This document shows positions 1-6,424 of a stretch of DNA of 16,944 bases, one piece after another. The stretch is from positions 1-16,944 of the forward strand of contig CAKQTZ010000019.1 of the NCBI GenBank assembly GCA_934277375.1. Reading direction: 5' to 3'. Source of the DNA: an uncultured Coprococcus sp. GTDB lineage: Bacteria > Bacillota > Clostridia > Lachnospirales > Lachnospiraceae. Every line of letters starts with the position of its first letter. The first letter of the stretch is position 1. The position numbers were made by a program, and so were the translations under genes. Below the pieces are notes generated by a model, which did no database searches, was not told the origin of the DNA, and saw only the letters and a list, made by a program, of their open reading frames with translations.

Positions 1-102
1 ATCTTTCGATCCGACGTTCTTGAAATTCTTGTTTGGAATTTCAGGGTTGTCATGTTGTTAATTTTTCAAGGTTCTTTGCGTTCTCGCCTCTCAGCGACAA
101 CT
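1..102 (-). other. 5' leader of an rRNA operon (16S rRNA expected beyond the left edge)
   Basis: Downstream of P2 on the minus strand, AAAGAACCTTGAAAA (77-63) matches the boxA-type antitermination signal and following motif of Firmicutes rRNA leaders. It is followed by a perfect 8-bp inverted repeat (21-28 and 36-43, 7-base loop), which could form the 5' half of 16S processing structures. No mature 16S sequence is inside the window, so the rRNA gene itself is inferred. Confidence 0.7.
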
Positions 103-107
103 TCTAA

Positions 108-136
108 ATACTATCACATTCATTTCTTAATGTCAA
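108..136 (-). promoter_or_regulatory. rRNA operon promoter P2
   Basis: On the minus strand, a perfect TTGACA (136-131) is followed after 17 bases by TAGTAT (113-108). The initiation region after the -10 box (TGTCGC then TGAGA, near 102-89) closely resembles the one after P1 (187-173). The promoter module therefore looks duplicated. Confidence 0.8.
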
Positions 137-192
137 CAACTTTTTTCATCTTTTTCAAGCTGTTTCATCTTGTCTCACGCGACAGCTTTTAT

Positions 193-221
193 AAGATACC
201 ACCATCATTTTACAATGTCAA
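193..221 (-). promoter_or_regulatory. rRNA operon promoter P1
   Basis: On the minus strand, TTGACA (221-216) and TATCTT (198-193) are separated by exactly 17 bases. The DNA just upstream (222-330) reads as A-rich tracts on the minus strand, as expected for an UP element. The promoter points left towards the rRNA leader at the window edge. It is the outer of two tandem promoters 85 bases apart, which is typical of rRNA operons. Confidence 0.75.
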
Positions 222-401
222 GCATATTTTTTCTTTTTTCTATTTTTGTGTTTTTCCTATTATGTATTTTCTTATTCTCTTCTTATTTTCTTTTTATTTC
301 TTTCTTTTATATTCCTCGTTATAATCAGATTTTAAGATACTATACCTGTTAATTTCTCCGTTTCCTTTATGCTCAGCTTATATTGTATCTATACTCGTTG
401 C

Positions 402-1901
402 TTATACCAGCTCAAGTCTCTCAATTATAAAGCCTTCATTTTCCATGTGATATACAGTTCCGCAATATGGACAGTTTCTCTGACGAACAGAATCAAAGCT
501 TCCACCGCAGTTACGGCAACGAACGGATGTAATGGAGAATCCGGGAGGTTCCATGTAAGCGGTATTTCTCCGAAGTGTAACGTCTATACAGTCTCCGCGC
601 CTGTTGATACCACCATTTTTCTCGCTGTAATTTATCCACCATGTCCTGAGTGTCATGCACAGATGACTTCCCTCCATATGTATATCCTGCACTGTCATAG
701 CCTGCATATATGTCATTTCTATAATATCCTGAAAGTATGGATTTAAAGCTCCACCACAATATGAAGCCAGATTCTCCGGGTGATCTGACATAATCGCCAT
801 ACGGATAAGCGATATGATCTGTCCCTCAAACTTCTCAAATGAAAAATACGGATCATATTGTGCAAAAGCACTTTTGACCTTTCCTTTTGCTGTCACATAG
901 GACCAGAACGGTATCCTCTTTCGTCCATCCCTGTTGAACTGTTTTGTCATAAATATAATAATAGAAATTACATATCCAAATATTCCGCCCATAATAAGTG
1001 CCACAAAAAATGACATGAACAAAGCCTGTGGTATGGGCGTTTCCCGATCAAGTAAAGAAGGTATAAAACATGCAAGGAAGAAAACCAGCATGGTTATCCC
1101 CGTGGTCTTTCCCATCTTCCTCTGGTTCTTTGCAGACGCATTCTCCCGGATAAAAAATGTATTTGTGACGCGCGGAAACAGATCATTGATACGAAAAACT
1201 GTACGACAATATGGACAGCCTTCCGTGAGAGCTGCCACAGGGCTGACTGCACCGCAGTTTGGACAAGTCATGGACATACGTGTAAGTTCCTGCTCATTTG
1301 GAGTATGGACAACTGTCTCGTACATCGTATCTTCGGTTACACGCTCATATATTGTGCCGGTTGAATTCTGGAATTGCAGATGTCTGTCAACACCTTCATA
1401 CATGAGATCAACTGTGTACCAGGATGTCTTTCGAGGCACTCTTGTAGTTCCCATCGTTTCTCTCTTCACAGGTGATGTATGCTGTATCATACGAATGCCC
1501 TTTCGTGCCATTCTATCCTTCTGAAGGCGAAGAATATATGATGTGTCTCCATCACAGCTGCGTGGACGCATGTCAGAATCATACCAATGATTTAATTCTA
1601 TGGCGAAATCATCAAATATACTTCTGTGTTTCTCCCATGTCGGAGTATATTTCTTAAATGCTGCCACCTGTTTTCCATAACAGATCAAAGAAATTATACC
1701 AGCTATGATCAAAGCCGCTCCAATACATAGAAAAACAAGAGCCGGTGTCTTGTCTATATCTTCAACTGTATAGACTGAGGCACCAAGGAGTCCCAATGCA
1801 AACAAAACTATCCCCCTCACGAGCAATTTTGTATCTGGCGCTGGCACCTCCAATTTACGTTTTCTATTTGAAAGATTTGATATATCTGAAAATATTGACA
1901 T
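402..1901 (-). CDS. Membrane protein with two zinc ribbons
   Basis: A 499-residue protein of unknown function. Two transmembrane segments lie near residues 27-46 and 53-75, and two more near 268-285 and 292-318. The first cytoplasmic part (76-265) ends in a zinc ribbon with CPNC (C213, C216) and CPYC (C229, C232). The C-terminal part (about 340-499) has an NTF2/Tim44-like look (helical stretch around 353-400, then strands) and ends in a second zinc ribbon with C462, C465, C477 and C480. Basic residues at 13-16 favour an N-in topology, placing both ribbons in the cytoplasm. The start is supported by GGGGGA seven bases upstream. It lies directly upstream of, and co-directional with, the rRNA promoters, and I see no clear terminator between them. 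The Tim44 resemblance is a guess from pattern only; the ribbons and membrane segments are direct observations. Confidence 0.8.
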   Translation of the reverse strand: MSIFSDISNLSNRKRKLEVPAPDTKLLVRGIVLFALGLLGASVYTVEDIDKTPALVFLCIGAALIIAGIISLICYGKQVAAFKKYTPTWEKHRSIFDDFAIELNHWYDSDMRPRSCDGDTSYILRLQKDRMARKGIRMIQHTSPVKRETMGTTRVPRKTSWYTVDLMYEGVDRHLQFQNSTGTIYERVTEDTMYETVVHTPNEQELTRMSMTCPNCGAVSPVAALTEGCPYCRTVFRINDLFPRVTNTFFIRENASAKNQRKMGKTTGITMLVFFLACFIPSLLDRETPIPQALFMSFFVALIMGGIFGYVISIIIFMTKQFNRDGRKRIPFWSYVTAKGKVKSAFAQYDPYFSFEKFEGQIISLIRMAIMSDHPENLASYCGGALNPYFQDIIEMTYMQAMTVQDIHMEGSHLCMTLRTWWINYSEKNGGINRRGDCIDVTLRRNTAYMEPPGFSITSVRCRNCGGSFDSVRQRNCPYCGTVYHMENEGFIIERLELV

Positions 1902-1969
1902 TTTCTTTCCCCCATAAATCCCATTAAACTTTTATTGTTATTGTATCTTTGAAACTATGCCATTCTCTG

Positions 1970-2422
1970 TCAACGTCTGCAGACAGTATATTCTCTGAGC
2001 GCCTCCTTCAGATACTCATACCTCTGTCTTTTCTCTCCCTTTGCAAAATGTACCTCCCGCTGCTGCTCCGGATTATCCTCGTAATTCAAGACTTCATCAC
2101 CGAACTGCTCACTTGTGAGATCAAATGCGAGGTCACCTATCACATTGTAACAATGATAGTTTCCGCCCGGTCTCTTTATGCCATACACCTTTCCGCCAAA
2201 TATATCCTGTGCCAGGAACGCAGTGATAGAGCACTGTCCCAGCGTCATATTCTCATTTGTCCATCTGTCCCTCATCCTCGGCGCACAGGTATCCGCACAC
2301 CAGATATGACTCAGTGCATCGTATAGATCTGTTGGGGTATTTATCCCCGGATATTCATCTGTGATGGCTGGCGCATCCGCATTCTCCCAGCCCCAGAAAT
2401 TGTATGTATTTTTTTCATCCAT
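1970..2422 (-). CDS. YunG-like protein
   Basis: About 150 residues, resembling the small YunG family of Firmicutes, whose function is unknown. Recognisable are the Asp/Trp-rich core WCADTC (near residue 42), then GQCSITAFLAQDIFGG and the segment NYHCYN. The Gln-Cys and downstream His could in principle form a cysteine-peptidase-like arrangement, which is inference. The frame is open to 2470, but I chose the ATG at 2422: it has GAGGAT at good spacing, and longer versions would run back into the preceding gene's coding sequence. It starts 22 bases after the stop of the FAH-family gene, so the two are probably one operon. Confidence 0.65.
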   Translation of the reverse strand: MDEKNTYNFWGWENADAPAITDEYPGINTPTDLYDALSHIWCADTCAPRMRDRWTNENMTLGQCSITAFLAQDIFGGKVYGIKRPGGNYHCYNVIGDLAFDLTSEQFGDEVLNYEDNPEQQREVHFAKGEKRQRYEYLKEALREYTVCRR

Positions 2423-2444
2423 TTGTCTTATCCTCGATACTGTA

Positions 2445-3302
2445 TTATTCCACTGTGTTTTCCAGCACACCGATATTCTCTATCTCACATCTTACCACAT
2501 CGCCGCTCTCCAGGTACACAGGTGGTTCCATGCCCATACCCACTCCTCCCGGAGTTCCGGTTGCGATCACAGTTCCGGCGGAGAGAGTCATTCCCTGGGA
2601 TAGCTCCGCTATCGCCTCCTCAACTGTGGTTATCATATATCCGGTGTTACTCGACTGTCGCTTTTCACCATTTACATAACAGGTTATATCAAGATCATGC
2701 ACATTGTCAATCTCATCTGCAGTCACTATACAAGGTCCCATCGGGGTATATCCGTCAAGGCTCTTGCCAAAATACCACTGCTGATGCTTTAACTGTATAT
2801 CTCTTGCGCTCACATCATTGATTATTGTATAGCCAAATATGTAATCATCCGCCGACTCAGCATCCACGCGGAACGCATCTCTGCCGAGTATCACACCAAG
2901 CTCAACTTCGTAATCCAGTTTATCCACAAAATCATAGTTCGGGATATAATCTTCCGGTGCAGTGCATTTGTTTACCCGCTTGGAGAAATATACTGTGGCA
3001 GTTTTCTTGCTGAAATCCAGCACATCTGCGGTCTCCTCTACATGCTCACGGTAGTTTACCCCAAGGCATACTACGTCCTGAAGTGGTCTGATGATTGGTG
3101 CCAGTATCTTGTAATCTGTGACCGGTGACACATCAACATTTGCAAGTTTCTGCCTGATGACATCTCCGAGCTGTGACCAATTGCATATAAGCTCATTCAT
3201 ATCCCTGACATCCACGCCGAAGGAATCCACCATGTACATTGCATCATCCATCCCCACTGCCACCTTTGCCATTCCATTTGTCTCTATTGTATATAATCTC
3301 AT
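2445..3302 (-). CDS. Fumarylacetoacetate hydrolase (FAH) family protein
   Basis: A 285-residue cytoplasmic enzyme of the FAH superfamily, whose members hydrolyse, decarboxylate or isomerise beta-diketo acids using Mg or Mn. A small N-terminal domain (1-70) precedes the catalytic domain. Family signatures are GVNYREH (81-87), the metal ligands in DYEVELG (E132, E134), NDVSARD with D163, FGKSLDGYTPMGP (178-190) and TGTPGGVG (248-255). Length and motifs fit a complete, active enzyme. The exact substrate cannot be read from sequence; related proteins act in aromatic-acid and oxaloacetate or acylpyruvate metabolism. GGGAGGA precedes the ATG at normal spacing. It heads an operon with the YunG-like gene behind its own promoter at 3383-3412. 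Confidence 0.9.
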   Translation of the reverse strand: MRLYTIETNGMAKVAVGMDDAMYMVDSFGVDVRDMNELICNWSQLGDVIRQKLANVDVSPVTDYKILAPIIRPLQDVVCLGVNYREHVEETADVLDFSKKTATVYFSKRVNKCTAPEDYIPNYDFVDKLDYEVELGVILGRDAFRVDAESADDYIFGYTIINDVSARDIQLKHQQWYFGKSLDGYTPMGPCIVTADEIDNVHDLDITCYVNGEKRQSSNTGYMITTVEEAIAELSQGMTLSAGTVIATGTPGGVGMGMEPPVYLESGDVVRCEIENIGVLENTVE

Positions 3303-3382
3303 CTCTTCTGTCCTCCCATATTAATATGCACCTCTATGGCGTTCTCCATAATCCTGGCATTGTTTCTTCAAATATCACCATC

Positions 3383-3412
3383 TATATGCCTTAGACTTGG
3401 GTAATTTGTCAA
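3383..3412 (-). promoter_or_regulatory. Promoter of the FAH-family/YunG-like operon
   Basis: On the minus strand, a perfect TTGACA (3412-3407) is followed after 18 bases by CATATA (3388-3383). It would give a 5' untranslated region of about 75 bases before the ATG at 3302. I saw no operator in that leader. Confidence 0.6.
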
Positions 3413-3511
3413 TCAGTTAATCTCTGTCACCGGTTTTATTGAGAAATTATTTCATTACATCTGCCCATGATCCTGCTTAATCTAGATCTGTGACCAATGT
3501 CCAAATAAAAA

Positions 3512-3572
3512 GCCACCTGAATATAAATATCCATTCGCATTCAACCGCGATTCATATTTATACCAAGATGGC
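3512..3572 (-). terminator. Intrinsic terminator after the CMD-cupin gene
   Basis: A long imperfect inverted repeat pairs 3512-3530 with 3554-3572, with a smaller stem in the loop. On the minus strand it is followed by TTTTTATTT. It lies about 50 bases after the stop of the minus-strand CMD-cupin gene. The remaining part of the 317-base intergenic stretch 3303-3619 holds only the FAH promoter and leader. Confidence 0.65.
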
Positions 3573-3619
3573 CTATATATATTCATATGATATTGTCACT
3601 TGCGTTATTTACTACAGAT

Positions 3620-4387
3620 TTACTGCAGCTTTCCGTACTCCTCATCCGTCACAGGCTCACACCACTCATTTGATGGCTCCTCGCCAGGTACCTCGATTGC
3701 AAGATGGCTGAACCAGCTGTCAGGAGCTGCGCCGTGCCAGTGTTTTGCCTCAGCAGGAATGTTGATGCAGTCGCCCGGTTTCATCTCAACTGCAGGCTTG
3801 CCCTCCTCCTGATAATATCCGCGTCCGCCGACACACACAAGTATCTGACCACCGCCGCTCTTTGCATGATGGATATGCCAGTTGTTACGACAGCCCGGCT
3901 CAAACGTAACGTTGAACACTCCAACCTGGCTTGTCGATACTGGAGCCAAATAGCTGTGTCCTATGAAATACTGGGCAAATGCATCATTTGGCTGTCCGAT
4001 AGGGAATACCATGCTCTTTGCATGTGCTCTCATGGCCTCATCCTCATATGGCAGATCGCCCTCATTTAAATTCCACACTTCCTTTGCCAGATTGAATACT
4101 GCCCATGCCTTTGGCCAGCCGGCATAGAAACCTACATGTGTGATAACCGCTGCGATCTCCTTCTGTGATACGCCGTGATCCTTCGCATTCTGAAGATGGA
4201 ACTTGAGCGATGAGTCAGTAATTCCCTGTGCCATGAGTGCCACAACAGTTATTATACTTCTGGTCTTTACATCGATGTCATTGTTGTTCCAGTTCTCTCC
4301 AAAGAGAACATCGTCATTAAAATGTGCGAACTCAGGAGCAAACTCTCCGAGTGCGTTTCTTCCCGCTGTCTGTACTATCTTTGCCAT
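3620..4387 (-). CDS. Carboxymuconolactone decarboxylase-cupin fusion protein
   Basis: A 255-residue two-domain protein. The N-terminal part (about 10-110) is a carboxymuconolactone decarboxylase (CMD)-like helical domain: the RSIITVVALMAQG helix (43-55), then HLQNAKDHGVS (64-74) and HVGFYAGWPKA (84-94). It lacks the CxxC of AhpD-type peroxidase partners. The C-terminal part (about 135-245) is a cupin with HIHH (171-174), a Gln at 181 where Glu is usual, and a second motif ending in HWH (216-218), which together could bind a metal. Such fusions are widespread in anaerobic Firmicutes, usually beside flavodoxins or aldo-keto reductases, and their reaction is not established. AGGAG lies 6 bases before the ATG. 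It follows the half-flavodoxin gene by 36 bases, so the two are probably co-transcribed. Confidence 0.88.
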   Translation of the reverse strand: MAKIVQTAGRNALGEFAPEFAHFNDDVLFGENWNNNDIDVKTRSIITVVALMAQGITDSSLKFHLQNAKDHGVSQKEIAAVITHVGFYAGWPKAWAVFNLAKEVWNLNEGDLPYEDEAMRAHAKSMVFPIGQPNDAFAQYFIGHSYLAPVSTSQVGVFNVTFEPGCRNNWHIHHAKSGGGQILVCVGGRGYYQEEGKPAVEMKPGDCINIPAEAKHWHGAAPDSWFSHLAIEVPGEEPSNEWCEPVTDEEYGKLQ

Positions 4388-4423
4388 ATTTTTCTCCTAC
4401 AAATGTAACTCTGTTTCTATGTC

Positions 4424-4624
4424 CTACGCGAGTGTTTTGTCAACCCACTTTTCGATTTCCTGTCTGTTTGCCCTGTTATGCAGTCCGCCTTCTACAAACT
4501 CAGCTCCCGGTGCTGACGGCTGGAGTTCCTTGATAGTGTTGCCAAATCCACTTCCGCCCGATGTTGCGAACAGTGTGATCTTCTTGCCTGTAAAGTCGTA
4601 TTTCTCAAGGAGTTTCTTTGACAT
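4424..4624 (-). CDS. Half-size flavodoxin (C-terminal half only)
   Basis: A 66-residue protein that matches only the C-terminal half of a flavodoxin: the YDFTGKK strand, then the FATSGGSGFGNT loop (19-30) and the SAPGAEF motif. The N-terminal half, which would hold the FMN phosphate-binding loop, is absent. Translation signals are intact: AAAGGAGG eight bases before the ATG. The first residues MSKKLL look like a normal flavodoxin start joined to the middle of the protein. An internal in-frame deletion of roughly 90 codons is therefore the simplest explanation. It is unlikely to bind FMN alone. It could be a decayed remnant, or a small protein still made with the downstream CMD-cupin enzyme. 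Confidence 0.7.
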   Translation of the reverse strand: MSKKLLEKYDFTGKKITLFATSGGSGFGNTIKELQPSAPGAEFVEGGLHNRANRQEIEKWVDKTLA

Positions 4625-4674
4625 TATGTAAACCTCCTTTAACTAAACATCAATCCGATGTATGTCTGAGCATA

Positions 4675-4710
4675 AAAATAAGCATGTACTTTTGAATACA
4701 TGCTTATTTT
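4675..4710. repeat. Perfect 14-bp inverted repeat in the divergent control region
   Basis: AAAATAAGCATGTA (4675-4688) and its exact reverse complement (4697-4710) flank an 8-base loop. On the minus strand the stem is followed by a short U-rich tail and lies about 50 bases before the half-flavodoxin ATG. It could act as a leader terminator or attenuator, or as a DNA operator. Confidence 0.7.
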
Positions 4711-4756
4711 AGTACTAATACGTCTATATGTATAATACCTATATCGAATTATCAAC

Positions 4757-4773
4757 TATGCCTCAAAGGCATA
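4757..4773. promoter_or_regulatory. Operator-like palindrome
   Basis: TATGCCTCAAAGGCATA has perfect 7-bp arms around a 3-base centre. It overlaps a possible minus-strand -35 box (TTGAGG, with TATAGG 17 bases on) for the half-flavodoxin/CMD-cupin operon. It could bind a dimeric regulator; the assignment is tentative. Confidence 0.4.
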
Positions 4774-4834
4774 TTGTTACATTGGTCGCTTAATGATAGA
4801 AATTTTCAATTAACTCATTTAATCTTCTGGCCGC

Positions 4835-4863
4835 TTGATTTTACAAATCTCATGTGATATAAA
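4835..4863 (+). promoter_or_regulatory. tetR promoter
   Basis: TTGATT (4835-4840), a 17-base spacer, then TATAAA (4858-4863). The predicted transcription start falls at about 4870, inside the adjacent palindrome. Confidence 0.65.
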
Positions 4864-4878
4864 GTAAACACTGTTTAC
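4864..4878. promoter_or_regulatory. TetR-family operator
   Basis: GTAAACACTGTTTAC is a dyad with perfect 6-bp arms and a 3-base centre. It directly abuts the -10 box and covers the predicted transcription start. GTAAAC-type half sites are common operators of autoregulated TetR-family repressors in Firmicutes. Autorepression by the adjacent gene is inferred. Confidence 0.65.
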
Positions 4879-4888
4879 CAAATAGTAA

Positions 4889-5554
4889 ATGGAGGTGATT
4901 ATTATTCGGAAAAGTACGGAAGAGACAAGAACATCAATACTGAAAAGTGCCATGGAGGTCTTTCTTGAGGTTGGATATCAGGAGGCGTCCATGCGTAAGA
5001 TCGCCGCAAGGGCCGGTATAACCGCAGGTGCAATATACAAGCATTTCTCAGGTAAAGAGGAAATGTTTGACGAGATATTTGCAGAAAGCGGCAGAAAACT
5101 CATGGAAGTCACGGAATCCATGATTGGAATAGACTTCACTGCCATGTCAGATGACGAGCTGCTCAAGGTGTTGTATTCCAGAGTATCGATACAGATCTTC
5201 GATATGCTTGAGGGCGACATGCAGCTCTTTCATATGCTGCTGAAAAATGACTCCGGCAAATGCCTGGAGAAATTCCGCAGCATCTACATAGAAAGAAGCG
5301 CCGGCTTTGCGCTTAAGTATTATGACGAGTTATACAAACGTGGAATCACGGCCAGAAAATTATCTGATAAAACCGTGTATATGCTCTCTCTGGCTGAATT
5401 CTCAATAATCTGTGAAATAATCGCAGATGACTCATGCAAAAGTGGAGTCACAGCGGAAATGAAAACTGCATTTATTGAGGCTATGAATGTTCTGTTGCAC
5501 GGAATAGAAGCAGAACTGCAGATAGGAGGAAAAACAAATGAAAAAAAAAAATAG
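4889..5554 (+). CDS. TetR-family transcriptional regulator
   Basis: About 216-221 residues. The N-terminal DNA-binding domain contains MRKIAARAGITAGAIYKHF, the classic TetR helix-turn-helix, at about residues 35-53 of the longest reading; the rest is an all-helical ligand and dimer domain without recognisable specificity. The start is uncertain. The ATG at 4889 has no ribosome site before it, but the sequence from 4891 to 4899 is a near-perfect Shine-Dalgarno (GGAGGTGAT). That points to initiation at the ATT at 4904 (8-base spacing), giving a protein beginning (M)RKSTEETR, a typical TetR N-terminus. The 3' end carries the ribosome site and ATG of the methyltransferase, and its stop TAG lies right after the A11 tract. 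An operator at 4864 suggests autorepression. Confidence 0.88.
   Translation: MEVIIIRKSTEETRTSILKSAMEVFLEVGYQEASMRKIAARAGITAGAIYKHFSGKEEMFDEIFAESGRKLMEVTESMIGIDFTAMSDDELLKVLYSRVSIQIFDMLEGDMQLFHMLLKNDSGKCLEKFRSIYIERSAGFALKYYDELYKRGITARKLSDKTVYMLSLAEFSIICEIIADDSCKSGVTAEMKTAFIEAMNVLLHGIEAELQIGGKTNEKKK
5524..5540 (+). promoter_or_regulatory. Ribosome binding site and ATG of the methyltransferase
   Basis: AGGAGG (5524-5529) followed after 8 bases by ATG (5538-5540) inside the end of tetR. This is the best translation start for the methyltransferase, but as written it is out of frame with it because of the A tract that follows. Confidence 0.7.
5541..5551. repeat. A11 homopolymer tract (frameshift site)
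   Basis: Eleven A residues immediately follow the methyltransferase ATG. Translation from that ATG ends after 32 codons at a TAA, whereas methyltransferase homology continues in a different frame beginning ATA GAA at 5551. A tract one base shorter or two longer would join start and body. Tracts of this length slip in replication and transcription and are also prone to sequencing error. Confidence 0.75.
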
Positions 5555-6357
5555 AAAAGGGCTCTGTCCAAGAGACTCTTCTTCTTCCACTGTATGGAAG
5601 AAAGCGTGCCATGGAGATGTATCCGGGAAACTTTAACGATCTTGACTGCCAGAGAATATACAACGAAGTCGAAATTGACTATAACAGGAAAGGTATCATG
5701 GAGAAAGTTGGTGCTATCATGGCTGCCACCAGACAATATGATCTGGCATCCGTCTGCAGATCTTATCTCAAGGATCATCCAAGAGCCTGTGTTGTGAACC
5801 TCGGCTGTGGTCTTGACACAACATTCAGCCAGGTGGATAACGGACAGGCGCGTGCATACAATCTGGATTTTCCTGACGCCATAGCCGTCCGCAATGAACT
5901 TCTAGGCGAGCGTGAACGCGAGACAAATATCGCCTGTGATCTCAACGATCTTTCCTGGTTTGACAAGATAGATTTCCGCCCTGAGGATGGAATCGTATTC
6001 TTTGCATCAGGTGTCTTCTACTATTTCAAAACTGAACAGGTTAAGACTTTATTTACCGCCATGGCTGAGCATTTTCCCGGAGGCAAACTGGTATTTGACG
6101 CGACGAAGAAAAAAGGACTTAAGAACATGCTGAAAACGTGGCTCAAGGACTGTGACGACAACATCGGTGTTTATTTCAGTGTCGACGAACTCTCGGAGCT
6201 TAAGAGCTGGAGTTCTTCATTCAGTTCAGTCATCAGAAACGGATATCTCACAGGATACAGGCATCTTGACAAACGATATGGATTTGTCCTAAACACTGTT
6301 TTCAAGCATCTGGACAAATCATGCATGTGTCAGATAATCGAGATCGTCTTTAAATAA
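5551..6357 (+). CDS. SAM-dependent methyltransferase, LCM/Ppm1-like (N-terminus out of frame)
   Basis: An O-methyltransferase of the leucine carboxyl methyltransferase-like family, common next to TetR regulators in Clostridia and often grouped with polyketide or small-acid methyltransferases. Homology begins upstream of the first in-frame ATG (5611): SVQETLLLPLYGRKRA is a typical family N-terminus. The SAM site is VVNLGCGLDT (61-70 counting from the 5611 ATG), followed by the acidic loop YNLDFPDA and the VFFASGVFYYF strand. The intended start is the ATG at 5538 with its AGGAGG, which would give about 272 residues, but the A11 tract puts it out of frame. From 5611 alone (248 residues) the protein would lack a conserved N-terminal segment and has no ribosome site. 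Substrate unknown. Probably co-transcribed with tetR. Confidence 0.82.
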   Translation: MEKGSVQETLLLPLYGRKRAMEMYPGNFNDLDCQRIYNEVEIDYNRKGIMEKVGAIMAATRQYDLASVCRSYLKDHPRACVVNLGCGLDTTFSQVDNGQARAYNLDFPDAIAVRNELLGERERETNIACDLNDLSWFDKIDFRPEDGIVFFASGVFYYFKTEQVKTLFTAMAEHFPGGKLVFDATKKKGLKNMLKTWLKDCDDNIGVYFSVDELSELKSWSSSFSSVIRNGYLTGYRHLDKRYGFVLNTVFKHLDKSCMCQIIEIVFK

Positions 6358-6390
6358 ATCGTCAGACCCATGATTGACTTGTATTGATAA

Positions 6391-6406
6391 TTTGACTAGT
6401 GTCAAA
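6391..6406. promoter_or_regulatory. Operator-like palindrome before the ATC-hydrolase-family gene
   Basis: TTTGACTAGTGTCAAA has perfect 6-bp arms around a 4-base centre and lies 18 bases before the ATG at 6425. A TTGACT at 6374 could be a -35 box, but I could not find a good -10 at the right spacing. The dyad resembles MarR or TetR operators and differs from the tetR operator at 4864. Confidence 0.5.
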
Positions 6407-6424
6407 TAGAAAGGAAATGTAACT

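Noticed and set aside
52..352. Hydrophobic open frames on the plus strand near the left end
   Set aside because: They read through the T-rich complement of the rRNA promoter region and have no ribosome sites.
934..1524. 196-residue open frame on the plus strand
   Set aside because: Antisense shadow of the zinc-ribbon membrane protein gene; no ribosome site and no recognisable motif.
5320..5778. 152-residue open frame on the minus strand across the tetR/methyltransferase junction
   Set aside because: Antisense to two clear genes and lacks translation signals.
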